Positions 56,361 through 64,000 of a stretch of DNA of 64,000 nucleotides are shown here, in pieces (positions within the stretch are counted from its first letter, which is position 1; the number at the start of each line of letters is the position of its first letter). The notes beneath the pieces were generated by a model. It was not told the origin of the DNA and did no database searches. It was given only the letters and a program-made list of their open reading frames with translations. This stretch comes from QHXW01 sp963847515 (GTDB lineage Bacteria; Acidobacteriota; Terriglobia; Bryobacterales; Bryobacteraceae). The stretch spans positions 1,178,001-1,242,000 of the forward strand of contig CAWKAA010000005.1 in assembly GCA_963847515.1 (NCBI GenBank), read 5' to 3'. The translations under genes and the position numbers were made by a program.

Positions 56361-57799
56361 ATGCAGCATATTTCGGCAGGCGTTTGGGTGATCGCAGGGC
56401 TGATGGTGCTCTGCGTAATTTTTCTGATGAGCATGTTCGCGAAGCTGTTTCGCAAGGCCGGCCCTCACGAGGCGCTGGTGGTGTACGGCTTTCGGGGAAC
56501 GCGCATCGTCAAGGGCCGGGGAACAGTGATCTTTCCCATGATCGAAAACTGCCGGTGGCTTTCGCTCGAGCTGATGTCGTTCGACGTGGCGCCGCAGCAG
56601 GATCTGTACACGAGGCAGGGCGTGGCGGTCACGGTGGAGGCGGTAGCGCAGATCAAAGTGAAGAGCGATCCGGAGTCGATTCTCACGGCGGCGGAGCAAT
56701 TTTTGACCAAAGCTCCCCAGGAGCGCGAAGGTCTAATTCGTCTGGTAATGGAAGGACATCTCCGCGGGATCATCGGGCAATTGACGGTAGAAGAGATCGT
56801 CAAGCAGCCGGAGATGGTGGGCGATCGGATGCGCTCTACCTGCGCCTCCGATATGAACAAGATGGGGCTCGAAGTGATTTCGTTCACCATCAAGGAAGTG
56901 CGTGACAAGAACGAGTACATCACCAACATGGGCAAGCCGGACGTGGCGCGCATCAAGCGTGACGCCGATGTGGCCTCGGCCGAAGCCGGGCGCGATACGG
57001 CGGTGGCGACGGCAGCGGCCCAGCTCGCGGCGGCGGTGGCTGTCGCCGAAGCCGACCAGAAGCGCATTGAAGCGCAGACCGCTTCGCAGGCCAAACAGGC
57101 CGAGGCGCAGCGCGATCTGGAAGTCAAGAAAGCTGCGTACAACGAGTCCGTCAAGAGGCAGCAGGCGCAAGCCGATAAGGCCTACGAGATCCAGACCAAC
57201 GTCATGCAGCAGCAGGTGATCACCGAACAGGTCAAAGTACAGCAAGTGGAAAAAGAGCAGCAGATCAAGGTGCAGGATGCCGAGATCCAGCGCCGCGAGC
57301 GCGAACTCATGGCGACCGTACTCAAGCCGGCCGAAGTGGAGCGGCAGCGCATCGAGACCCTGGCGGCCGCCGAAAAGCAGCGGCTGACTGCCGAAGCCGA
57401 AGGCCATGCCGCCGCCACGCGCGCGACCGGCGAGGCGGAAGCCGAGATCATTTTCAAGAAGGGGGAGCCGAAGCGAGGGCCATGAACGTGAAGGCCGAGG
57501 CTTATCAGGAGTACAACCAGGCGGCAGTGGTCGACAAGCTATTCACCAATATGCCGGAAGTGGTGAGGGCGCTGGCGGCGCCCCTGGCCAACATCGACAA
57601 GATCACGATCGTGTCCACGGGCAATGGCGACGCCTCCGGGATGTACAAGATCACCGGCGATATTACCAAGATGGCGGCGCAGATTCCGGCGCTGTTTGAA
57701 ACGCTTTCGGGCATGCAGATGTCGGAACTGCTGGGGAAGGTCCGCTCGATCGGCGATGCGGCGCCGAAGCCGGAAAACGGCGGCGGGCCGAAAACGTAA
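56361..57799 (+). CDS. Flotillin-like protein (SPFH/PHB domain), one frameshift
   Basis: About 480 residues in two frames joined near 57465, where a single base restores KKGEAEARAMNVKAEAYQEY. A hydrophobic N-terminal segment (VWVIAGLMVLCVIFLMSMFA) anchors the protein; the SPFH domain (FRKAGPHEALVVYGFRGTRI, RQGVAVTVEAVAQIKVKSDP, GLIRLVMEGHLRGIIGQLTV) spans about 25-180, followed by a long Glu/Ala/Gln-rich coiled coil and the flotillin C-terminus (PEVVRALAAPLANIDKITIV). It forms oligomeric membrane scaffolds in known systems. GAGGAG precedes ATG 56361. Confidence 0.9.
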
Positions 57800-57837
57800 G
57801 GCAAAAGGCAAAAGGGAATTAGGAAGGAGTACTTTCA

Positions 57838-58497
57838 TGGCACTACTGGAAAGAGTGGCAACATTGGTTCGGGCCAACTTGAACGATCTGATCGATAAGG
57901 CGGAAGATCCTGAAAAGATGATCAAGCAGGTTATTCTGGACATGCAGAATCAGCTGATGCAGGTTAAGACGCAGGTGGCGATCTCCATCGCCGACCAGCA
58001 CCTGCTGGAGAAGAAGCAGAAGGAGAACCAGGACAAGAACGCGGAGTGGATGCGCAAGGCGGAGCTGGCGGTGGATAAGAAACAGGACGATCTGGCGCGC
58101 GCGGCGCTCGAGCGCTCGATGAGTTACAAGCAAATGGCTGAAAGCTTCAATCAGCAGATTGCCGATCAGAGAACGCAAGTGGAGAACCTGAAGTCGGCGT
58201 TGCAAAAGCTGGAACAGAAGCTGGCCGAGGCAGAGGCCAAGAGTGACATGCTGGTGGCGCAGCATCGGCGTTCGCGTGCGCTTGGGAAAGCGAGCGATGC
58301 ACAGATCGCAATTGGCGACGATTCCAAAGCGGCGGTCTTCGACCGCATGCAGCGCAAGGTGATGCACTCCGAGGCGGTGAGCCAGGCCAAATCCGAAATG
58401 GTGATCCGACAACGTGGAGGATCGACTGGCGGCGCTCGAAAAAGAGGACCACATCGATAAGCTGCTGGCCGAGATCAAAGCGCGCCGCAGCGCGTAA
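57838..58497 (+). CDS. PspA/IM30 (Vipp1) family membrane-repair protein, one frameshift
   Basis: 219 residues after repair of one base near 58408. ESCRT-III-type helical protein: helix 0/1 MALLERVATLVRANLNDLID, then KAEDPEKMIKQVILDMQNQL, a long charged hairpin (LLEKKQKENQDKNAEWMRKA, KQMAESFNQQIADQRTQVEN, KLEQKLAEAEAKSDMLVAQH) and the C-terminal DNVEDRLAALEKEDHIDKLL in the shifted frame. PspA polymers protect and remodel stressed membranes. It lies 38 bp after the flotillin gene, same strand. Confidence 0.92.
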
Positions 58498-58515
58498 TCT
58501 GGGTGAGGAGGCGGC

Positions 58516-58980
58516 TTGCAGAAGTTATTTCACTTCGACACAGAAGGTGCATCGTACCGGGCGGACGCCGCGGTGGTGTGGTGCTTCGATGACCGCTTTA
58601 CACTCGCAGTCCAGAAGGTTCTCAAGCGCAGTGGGCTCGCCCGACTGGATTCGATCCGCGTCGCGGGCGGCGCCAAAGGGCTTGCCTCGCCAAGCGAAGA
58701 GTCCGAGAGAACGTTCCTGCTGGAGCAGCTTCGGCTCTCGCGCAAGCTGCATGGGACGGATCGCGTGATCCTGGTGGCCCACTCGGATTGCGGCGCCTAC
58801 GGGGGACTGGAAGCGTTTGGAAGGGACCCGCAGACCGAAGCCGAACACCATTGCATTGAACTGACACAAGCAGCGGAGCGCATACGGGAAGCCTTCGACG
58901 GAATGCGCATCGAGTGTTGGTTCGCCGATTTTACCGGAGTTTGGCGCATCGAAACCACTCGCTCAGCGGGTGGCGACTAG
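58516..58980 (+). CDS. Small beta-carbonic-anhydrase-like zinc protein
   Basis: 154 residues from TTG 58516, with GAGGAGG at 58505-58511. The beta-CA zinc-site pattern is intact: C23-x-D25-x-R27 in VVWCFDDRFTL, then H89-x-x-C92 in VAHSDCGAYGGLEAFG, and a SIRVAGGAKGLA loop before it. It is shorter than typical beta-CAs (about 200 residues) and lacks most of the C-terminal part. It follows pspA by 18 bp, so it is probably the last gene of that operon. Whether it hydrates CO2 is open; its 3' end overlaps the convergent DUF421 gene by 18 bp. Confidence 0.75.
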   Translation: MQKLFHFDTEGASYRADAAVVWCFDDRFTLAVQKVLKRSGLARLDSIRVAGGAKGLASPSEESERTFLLEQLRLSRKLHGTDRVILVAHSDCGAYGGLEAFGRDPQTEAEHHCIELTQAAERIREAFDGMRIECWFADFTGVWRIETTRSAGGD

Positions 58981-59535
58981 CTGGCGAAGGTCGTCGATCT
59001 GGCGGCTGAGCTGGTCCATGCGCTTCATTACCTCCGCGTGATGGCGCTCGTGCGGCCGCGGCTCCTTGGCCTCGATGTAGAACGCGCCACCGGGCTCGAG
59101 CAAACAGCTCTGAACCTCATCGAGACTCGCAAAACCCTGGCGATGCGCGACGGTCAGCAGTTCTGCTTCGCTGAGCAATTCCTTGGCGAGGCCGGCTTGG
59201 CACACGCAGCCGTCCTCCACAAGCTTGGTGGGTGTGCCCTCGAGGATCTCATCCAGGCGCCGGTGCCGGAACAGAAACCGGACGACCAGGTAATTCACGG
59301 CGAACAGAGTGAAGGCGCCGATCAGTCCGCCGGTTACCGAATTGTCATCTCCAATGATGGCGTTCTGCACGGTGTTGGATACCGACAACAGCACCACAAG
59401 ATCGAAGGGGTTGAGCTGCGCGAGCTCGCGCTTGCCGAACACGCGCAGAAGAAGCACCACGAATGCATACACAATTACCGGGCGCAGAATTTTTTCCGCC
59501 ACCGGTAGGCCGAGCACGAACATGTGAGTCCACAT
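58963..59535 (-). CDS. DUF421 (YetF-type) membrane protein
   Basis: 190 residues from ATG 59535 (GGAG 10 nt upstream); the longer upstream frame overlaps the next gene and is rejected. Three membrane helices (ILRPVIVYAFVVLLLRVFGK, FDLVVLLSVSNTVQNAIIGD, GLIGAFTLFAVNYLVVRFLF) and the conserved cytosolic DUF421 domain (LDEILEGTPTKLVEDGCVCQ, LLTVAHRQGFASLDEVQSCL, LEPGGAFYIEAKEPRP). A polar helical tail ends the protein. Function not established; in Bacillus relatives are linked to sporulation membranes. Confidence 0.88.
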   Translation of the reverse strand: MWTHMFVLGLPVAEKILRPVIVYAFVVLLLRVFGKRELAQLNPFDLVVLLSVSNTVQNAIIGDDNSVTGGLIGAFTLFAVNYLVVRFLFRHRRLDEILEGTPTKLVEDGCVCQAGLAKELLSEAELLTVAHRQGFASLDEVQSCLLEPGGAFYIEAKEPRPHERHHAEVMKRMDQLSRQIDDLRQLVATR

Positions 59536-59698
59536 TAGCCAGAATCTCCTCAGAAATGATAAAGCACGGCGGGCGTTAATATGGGTACGTGTCTTTCGGC
59601 TGGCGCGCGGACACGGTCTTTGCATCGCGCTAGCCCTCGGCGGCGCCGCCAGTTGTGCTTTAGCTGCCCAAGCCCCGGCAAAAGGAAAAGTCAAGCCC

Positions 59699-61801
59699 GT
59701 GCACACCAACCGCCTGATTCATGAGAAGAGCCCGTATCTGCTGCAGCACGCCCACAACCCGGTGGACTGGTATGCGTGGGGGCCCGAAGCGTTCGAAAGG
59801 GCGCACAAGGAAGACAAGCCGATCTTTCTTTCCATCGGTTACTCGACCTGCCACTGGTGCCACGTTATGGAGAGGGAATCGTTCGAGAACGAGGAAACTG
59901 CGGCGATTCTGAACAAGTATTTTGTGGCCATTAAAGTGGACCGGGAGGAGAGGCCGGATGTGGACCGCATCTATATGGCGTACGTGCAGGCGACCACGGG
60001 CGGGGGAGGATGGCCGATGTCGGTCTGGCTAACGCCGGACCTGAAACCGTTCGTGGGCGGGACTTACTTTCCACCGGAGGACCGCTATGGCCGCGCCGGG
60101 TTCCCAACCCTGCTGGAGCGCGTCGCGCAGGCGTGGAAAGCGGATCGCGCGAAGATTGTGGAATCGAGCATGGAGGTACTAAAGCATCTCGAGGAGACAT
60201 CGGAAGTAAAGCCGTCGGGGGGGCTGGATGCATCGGCGCTTGAAAGCGGCTTCTTGCAGTTCCGGCGCAGTTTCGATTCGAAGCTCGGGGGATTCGGCGC
60301 GGCGCCCAAATTCCCGCGGCCGGTGACCAACAACTTCCTGTTGCGGTATTACGCACGCACGCACCAGGAGGAGGCTCGGGACATGGTGCTAGCCACTCTG
60401 CGGGCCATGGCGAAAGGCGGGATGAACGATCAGTTGGGCGGCGGATTTCATCGCTACTCGGTGGATGAGCGCTGGTTCGTCCCGCATTTCGAGAAGATGC
60501 TGTACGACCAGGCGCAGCTGGCGCTTTCATACCTGGAGGCTTACCAAATCACGCACGATTCGTTTTTCGCCGGCGTGGCGAGGCGCATTTTCGATTACGT
60601 ACTGCGCGACATGACCGACAAGGGCGGCGGTTTCTATTCGGCGGAAGATGCCGACAGCGTGATTGACCCGGCCAAGCCGGATGAGAAGGGCGAAGGAGCG
60701 TTCTATGTGTGGACGCAGCGCGAAATCGCTGCTGTCGTTGGCGAGCCGGCGGCTGGCTGGTTTTCGTACCGCTACGGTGTGGAGGCCCAGGGGAATGTGC
60801 GGGACGATCCGCACAGCGAATTCACGGGTAAGAACATCCTCTACGAAGCGCACACGGTAGAGGGGACGGCGCAGCATTTCGGGAGGCCTCCTCAGGAGAT
60901 TCGCCTCGCACTGGAGGCAGCAGCGGCCAAGCTGCTGGCGGTCCGCTCCCAGCGTGTGCGTCCGCATCTGGATGACAAGGTGCTTACGGCGTGGAACGGG
61001 CTCATGATCTCGGCTTTTGCCAAGGGCGGCGCCATTCTCTCGGAGCCGCTCTACTCGGCCGCGGCAACACGCGCCGCGGAATTTATCCTGAGCCGCATGT
61101 ACGATGCGAAGACTGGTCGACTGCTGCGCCGCTACCGCCAGCAGGATGCGGCGATCGCCGGTTTCCTGGACGACTATGCGCTGTTCACCCAGGCCCTGCT
61201 GGATCTTTACGAAGCGCAGTTCGATATTCGTTTTCTTGAAGCGGCCCTGAAGCTCACCGAAAAGCAGGCGCAGCTTTTCGAAGACAGGGAACACGGCGGT
61301 TTTTTCAGTACGGCCGTGGGAGATGCCAGCCTGGTAATGCGGATGAAAGAGGATTACGACGGCGCCGAGCCCTCGGGGAATTCGGTGGCAGCGATGAACC
61401 TGCTGCGCCTGGCTCAGATGACGGACCGCAAGGACTTTCGGGACTCAGCTGACAAAGCTTTGCACGCTTTTGCCTCGCGCATCATGGGTATGCCGTCAGC
61501 GGTGCCGCAGATGCTGGTGGCCTACGAATTCAGCTTGTCCAAGCCTAAGCAGATCATCCTGGTGGGCGGCCGCACTGCGCCGCACACACAGGAGATGCTG
61601 AAGCTTCTCTATGCGCATTTCGCGCCCAACCGGATTGTCCTGCTGGTGGACGATGCGGGGCGGAAGGTGCTGGCGGGCTATCTCCCCGTGATCGAAAGCA
61701 TGACGGGCGTGGACGGCAAGACTACGGCGTATGTCTGCGAAAATTACACGTGTAAGCTGCCTACGGCGGATGCGGCGAAATTTGCGGAGCTATTGAAGTG
61801 A
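59699..61801 (+). CDS. Thioredoxin-domain protein of the YyaL/SSP411 (DUF255) family
   Basis: 700 residues from GTG 59699. N-terminal thioredoxin-like domain (NRLIHEKSPYLLQHAHNPVD, PIFLSIGYSTCHWCHVMERE) with a C51-H-W-C54 redox motif, followed by an (alpha/alpha)6-barrel glycosidase-like region (GGWPMSVWLTPDLKPFVGGT, GGGFHRYSVDERWFVPHFEK, ARGFYSAEDADS-like YSAEDADSVIDPAKPDEKGE, AWNGLMISAFAKGGAILSEP). In-frame codons just upstream read GLCIALALGGAASCALAAQA, a likely signal peptide without a standard start, so the true start may be hidden by an indel. Confidence 0.9.
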   Translation: MHTNRLIHEKSPYLLQHAHNPVDWYAWGPEAFERAHKEDKPIFLSIGYSTCHWCHVMERESFENEETAAILNKYFVAIKVDREERPDVDRIYMAYVQATTGGGGWPMSVWLTPDLKPFVGGTYFPPEDRYGRAGFPTLLERVAQAWKADRAKIVESSMEVLKHLEETSEVKPSGGLDASALESGFLQFRRSFDSKLGGFGAAPKFPRPVTNNFLLRYYARTHQEEARDMVLATLRAMAKGGMNDQLGGGFHRYSVDERWFVPHFEKMLYDQAQLALSYLEAYQITHDSFFAGVARRIFDYVLRDMTDKGGGFYSAEDADSVIDPAKPDEKGEGAFYVWTQREIAAVVGEPAAGWFSYRYGVEAQGNVRDDPHSEFTGKNILYEAHTVEGTAQHFGRPPQEIRLALEAAAAKLLAVRSQRVRPHLDDKVLTAWNGLMISAFAKGGAILSEPLYSAAATRAAEFILSRMYDAKTGRLLRRYRQQDAAIAGFLDDYALFTQALLDLYEAQFDIRFLEAALKLTEKQAQLFEDREHGGFFSTAVGDASLVMRMKEDYDGAEPSGNSVAAMNLLRLAQMTDRKDFRDSADKALHAFASRIMGMPSAVPQMLVAYEFSLSKPKQIILVGGRTAPHTQEMLKLLYAHFAPNRIVLLVDDAGRKVLAGYLPVIESMTGVDGKTTAYVCENYTCKLPTADAAKFAELLK

Positions 61802-61808
61802 GCGAAAA

Positions 61809-61844
61809 ACTACTTCACCGCCGAGACGCAGAGGCGCCGTGAAC
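61809..61844. repeat. Dispersed intergenic repeat, copy 2
   Basis: Begins ACTACTTCACCGCCGAGA and continues with GCAGAGGCGCCG; about 85% identical to the complement of 14104-14140. It sits in the tpx leader, between two genes on the same strand. Confidence 0.5.
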
Positions 61845-61895
61845 AAACGCAGGCTTGCTACAATAGCGGTTCACACTCAATTTTCAGGAGGCAAA

Positions 61896-62420
61896 ATGGA
61901 GAGACCAGGAGGGACGACCATGAAGGGGAATCCACTGACTTTGATCGGACCCGAGCTAAAGGCGGGCGACAAGGCGCCGGATTTCAATCTCGTGGACAAT
62001 GGCCTCAAGAATGTGACGCTGGCGGACACCGGGAACAACGTTCGGATTCTCAGTGTTGTGCCATCGCTCGACACACCGGTTTGCGACGCGCAGACCAAGC
62101 GGTTCAACGAAGAGGCGGCCAAGCTGCCGGGAGTGGACATTCTTTCGGTCAGCATGGATCTTCCGTTCGCTCAGAAGCGGTGGTGCGGGGCTTTCGGAGT
62201 CGACAATGTGAAGATGCTGTCGGATCATCGCGACGGATCGTTTGGCAGCCATTACGGAACCCTGATCAAGGAATTGCGTATCGAAAGCCGCGCTATTTTT
62301 GTTTTGGACCGCAGCAACACCGTTCGCCACGCGGAATACGTGAAGGAAGTCGCCGAGCATCCCAATTATGATGCGGCGCTGTCGGCCGCGCGGGCTGCGG
62401 CGTCCGCAGCCTCGGCCTGA
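61896..62420 (+). CDS. tpx: Thiol peroxidase Tpx (atypical 2-Cys peroxiredoxin)
   Basis: 174 residues from ATG 61896 (AGGAGG 6 nt upstream). Reduces peroxides using thioredoxin. Family sequence: LTLIGPELKAGDKAPDF, SVVPSLDTPVCDAQTKRF with peroxidatic Cys63, SVSMDLPFAQKRWCGAFGV with resolving Cys97 (E. coli Tpx: Cys61 and Cys95), then MLSDHRDGSFGSHYGTLIKE and ESRAIFVLDRSNTVRHAEYV. An Ala-rich tail ends the protein. An upstream in-frame ATG (61839) adds unrelated repeat sequence and is rejected. Confidence 0.95.
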   Translation: MERPGGTTMKGNPLTLIGPELKAGDKAPDFNLVDNGLKNVTLADTGNNVRILSVVPSLDTPVCDAQTKRFNEEAAKLPGVDILSVSMDLPFAQKRWCGAFGVDNVKMLSDHRDGSFGSHYGTLIKELRIESRAIFVLDRSNTVRHAEYVKEVAEHPNYDAALSAARAAASAASA

Positions 62421-62590
62421 CGCAGAAGGGCGCCGCGGGCTCTTCGACCCAGGGATTTCCACTGAATACCGGGCAACCAACGCCGACGCTCCCCAGCGGG
62501 CGCGGGGGCGACAGTACGCTGAGCCGCGCGGTCGAGAGCCCACTCGTCCGCGGCGGCCTGGCGATCGGCGCGGGCCTGATCACGGGAAAC

Positions 62591-63856
62591 GTGATCGGCT
62601 TCTTCCGCGTGGCGCTCACTGCGTACCTGTTGGGCACGCACAGCGCTGCGGACGCTCTGGCCGTCGCAATCGGTCCCATCGACACACTGAATTCCGTCCT
62701 CACCAACACCATGATCTTCGCGTTCGTCCCGATGCTGACGGAACGCGACGGCGCAGCGCGCACCGCACTGTTTCGGAAGCTGAATTATGTATTTGTCCGC
62801 GTCTTTTTCGTGCTGGCGGTCTCGATCGTGGTGTTGGCGCCCTGGCTAATCCGCCTGCTGGCTCCGGGACTGGATGCGAACTACGTGGGCACCGCCGTCG
62901 CGATCCTGCGGATTATTTCCCTTTCCACTTTGGCCGCCGGCACAGCCGCATTGCATTCGGCCTACTTGTTCACACACGGAAAGTTTGCGGCAACGGCATT
63001 TTATCAAGCCTCGCTCAATGTGTTCACGATTATCGCCGCTTTGAGCCTCTGGCGCCTGATCGGTGTATACGGATTCGCGATCGGCTATGCGGTCGGGGCA
63101 TGGGTGCAATTGGGAATCGTGTATTTTGCCGCTCGCGCGCGCCTGCGGCTCGAAGTCGGGGTTGAACCGGAAATCCACTGGCGGGACTTGCTCACCAAGC
63201 CCGGCTCGTTTCTGCTTTACGCCGCTCTGCTGGCGCTGAACGTCATCGTGACGCGTGCCTATGCCACTCACGCAGGTCCTGGGATGGCAGCGGCACTCGA
63301 TTACAGCATGCGCTGTCTGAATGTTCCGCTCTCCTATTTGATCAATCCGGTTTCGAACTCACTGCTGCCGGAGATCGCGCGGCTGCGAAGCCGTTTTCAA
63401 TTGCAGCAAGCATTCCGGCTGATCGACAAGACCATCGCTGTGGTAGCATTGACCGCCGTCGCGGGTTGCGCCGTTGGAATCGCACTGCGCGAGCCGCTTA
63501 TCCGGCTGCTGTTCGAGCGCGGCAGTTTCACCGCGCAGTCCACGCACCTGGTTTCAGCCGTGTTTTTGGGTTTCGCACCGAGCCTGGTCGGCTGGAGCCT
63601 GCTGGAACTGACTTCGCGGTCGCTGTTTGCGTTGGATCGGCCTTTGCTGCCGCTAGGCGCGGTGGCGATTCCGGTAATCTGCAACTTTATATTTGTGTTG
63701 CTGGTGCGGAGGCCGGAGCCGCAATGGATCGGTGTGGGGGCTTCGCTCGGATTTCTGCTGGCGTTTCTTCTGCTATTCGCGCTGATGCGGATCAATCGCC
63801 GCGGCTGGGTGGAACAGGCGGCACGTGATTCCCAACCGGCGATCGAGACGGCTTGA
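62591..63856 (+). CDS. MurJ/MviN-type lipid II flippase-like protein
   Basis: 421 residues from GTG 62591; twelve or more membrane helices. MOP-superfamily MurJ features: MIGFFRVALTAYLLGTHSAA, TNTMIFAFVPMLTERDG, MRCLNVPLSYLINPVSNSLL, LREPLIRLLFERGSFTAQST. The codons before GTG 62591 continue the family sequence in frame (LVRGGLAIGAGLITGN), so the first helix is truncated in this model; no ATG/GTG/TTG exists upstream in that frame before the stop, and a start hidden by an indel or a CTG start near 62417 is likely. MurJ proteins usually have about 500 residues, so it may instead flip another lipid-linked sugar. Confidence 0.82.
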   Translation: MIGFFRVALTAYLLGTHSAADALAVAIGPIDTLNSVLTNTMIFAFVPMLTERDGAARTALFRKLNYVFVRVFFVLAVSIVVLAPWLIRLLAPGLDANYVGTAVAILRIISLSTLAAGTAALHSAYLFTHGKFAATAFYQASLNVFTIIAALSLWRLIGVYGFAIGYAVGAWVQLGIVYFAARARLRLEVGVEPEIHWRDLLTKPGSFLLYAALLALNVIVTRAYATHAGPGMAAALDYSMRCLNVPLSYLINPVSNSLLPEIARLRSRFQLQQAFRLIDKTIAVVALTAVAGCAVGIALREPLIRLLFERGSFTAQSTHLVSAVFLGFAPSLVGWSLLELTSRSLFALDRPLLPLGAVAIPVICNFIFVLLVRRPEPQWIGVGASLGFLLAFLLLFALMRINRRGWVEQAARDSQPAIETA

Positions 63857-63860
63857 GTCC

Positions 63861-64000
63861 TTACGCCGAGGGTAATTCGACGACCTGGAAGTGGAAGCGG
63901 TCGGGTGGAAACAGGGCGGGGGAATCGTGTGCCAGGCGCGCCCAGGTGCGGTATGCGGTAGTGGTGAGACGTGGAATTCAGATAGAAGAGGAACTGATTG
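63861..64000 (-). CDS. 3' end of an unidentified gene, partial
   Basis: On the minus strand the last 33 or so codons before TAA at 63861-63863 read TTAYRTWARLAHDSPALFPP and continue DRFHFQVVELPSA. The same frame has a TGA 8 codons further up; just beyond it a neighbouring frame reads NQFLFYLNS, so either an indel lies near 63.97 kb or the coding reading is wrong. No family recognised. Confidence 0.3.

Overview
The window is a GC-rich bacterial chromosome segment with no rRNA, tRNA, phage block or CRISPR array that I can recognise. The gene content points to an Acidobacteriota of the Solibacter/Bryobacter type. This is inferred from family composition: a PadR regulator overlapping a very large MacB/FtsX-type (ADOP-like) permease, a winged-helix/TolB-propeller regulator, a DUF1549/DUF1553 cytochrome protein paired with a DUF1501 protein, an AAA ATPase divergent from a secretin, GH127 with araD/araB, Uma2 proteins and VapBC modules.

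Layout. 1-9.7 kb: S9 peptidase (cut by the left edge), secreted propeller protein, MscS channel, an AhpD/CMD-family gene interrupted by one in-frame TGA at exactly the peroxidatic cysteine position (candidate selenoprotein), a GNAT acetyltransferase, an AAA ATPase and secretin pair, a hypothetical gene and a 28-residue membrane microprotein. 9.7-14 kb: arabinose operon (GH127, araD, araB). 14-16.7 kb: DUF885 hydrolase and a VapBC pair. 16.7-29.6 kb: a long minus-strand run with tiny gaps or overlaps: ggt, TIM-barrel isomerase, asnS, arginase, ddl, Uma2, S41 protease, gdhA, mutS, anmK. 29.9-40.4 kb: secreted hypothetical, padR-ADOP permease, a cytochrome b/molybdopterin fusion enclosed by two copies of the rlmB 3' end, rlmB, a CMD protein with normal cysteines, an esterase, and two paralogous secreted repeat proteins. 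40.4-45.1 kb: DUF1549 and DUF1501 pair. 45.1-53 kb: second VapBC, secreted and membrane hypotheticals, TolB-type regulator, double PAP2 protein, an ankyrin-type N-terminal fragment and a SnoaL-like protein. 53.2-54.5 kb: an IS481-family element with a 7-bp target duplication that splits a doxX gene. 55.2-59 kb: XRE regulator, NfeD, flotillin, PspA and a small beta-carbonic-anhydrase-like gene, probably one membrane-stress operon. 59-64 kb: DUF421 protein, YyaL-type thioredoxin-domain protein, Tpx peroxidase, MurJ-like flippase and a partial gene.

Reading frames are broken repeatedly between about 15 and 30 kb and between 40 and 45 kb, including in mutS, asnS, gdhA and ddl, while other long genes are perfectly open. 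These are single-base indels that conserved protein sequence can repair, so I read them as consensus errors and annotate the genes as single spans.

The most interesting item is the candidate selenoprotein at 4811-5404. Its E/C/U/H spacing equals that of the AhpD catalytic residues, a hairpin lies at a SECIS-like distance after the TGA, and the gene is followed 2 nt later by an acetyltransferase gene. No selA, selB, selC or selD is visible here, so the Sec machinery would have to be elsewhere in the genome.
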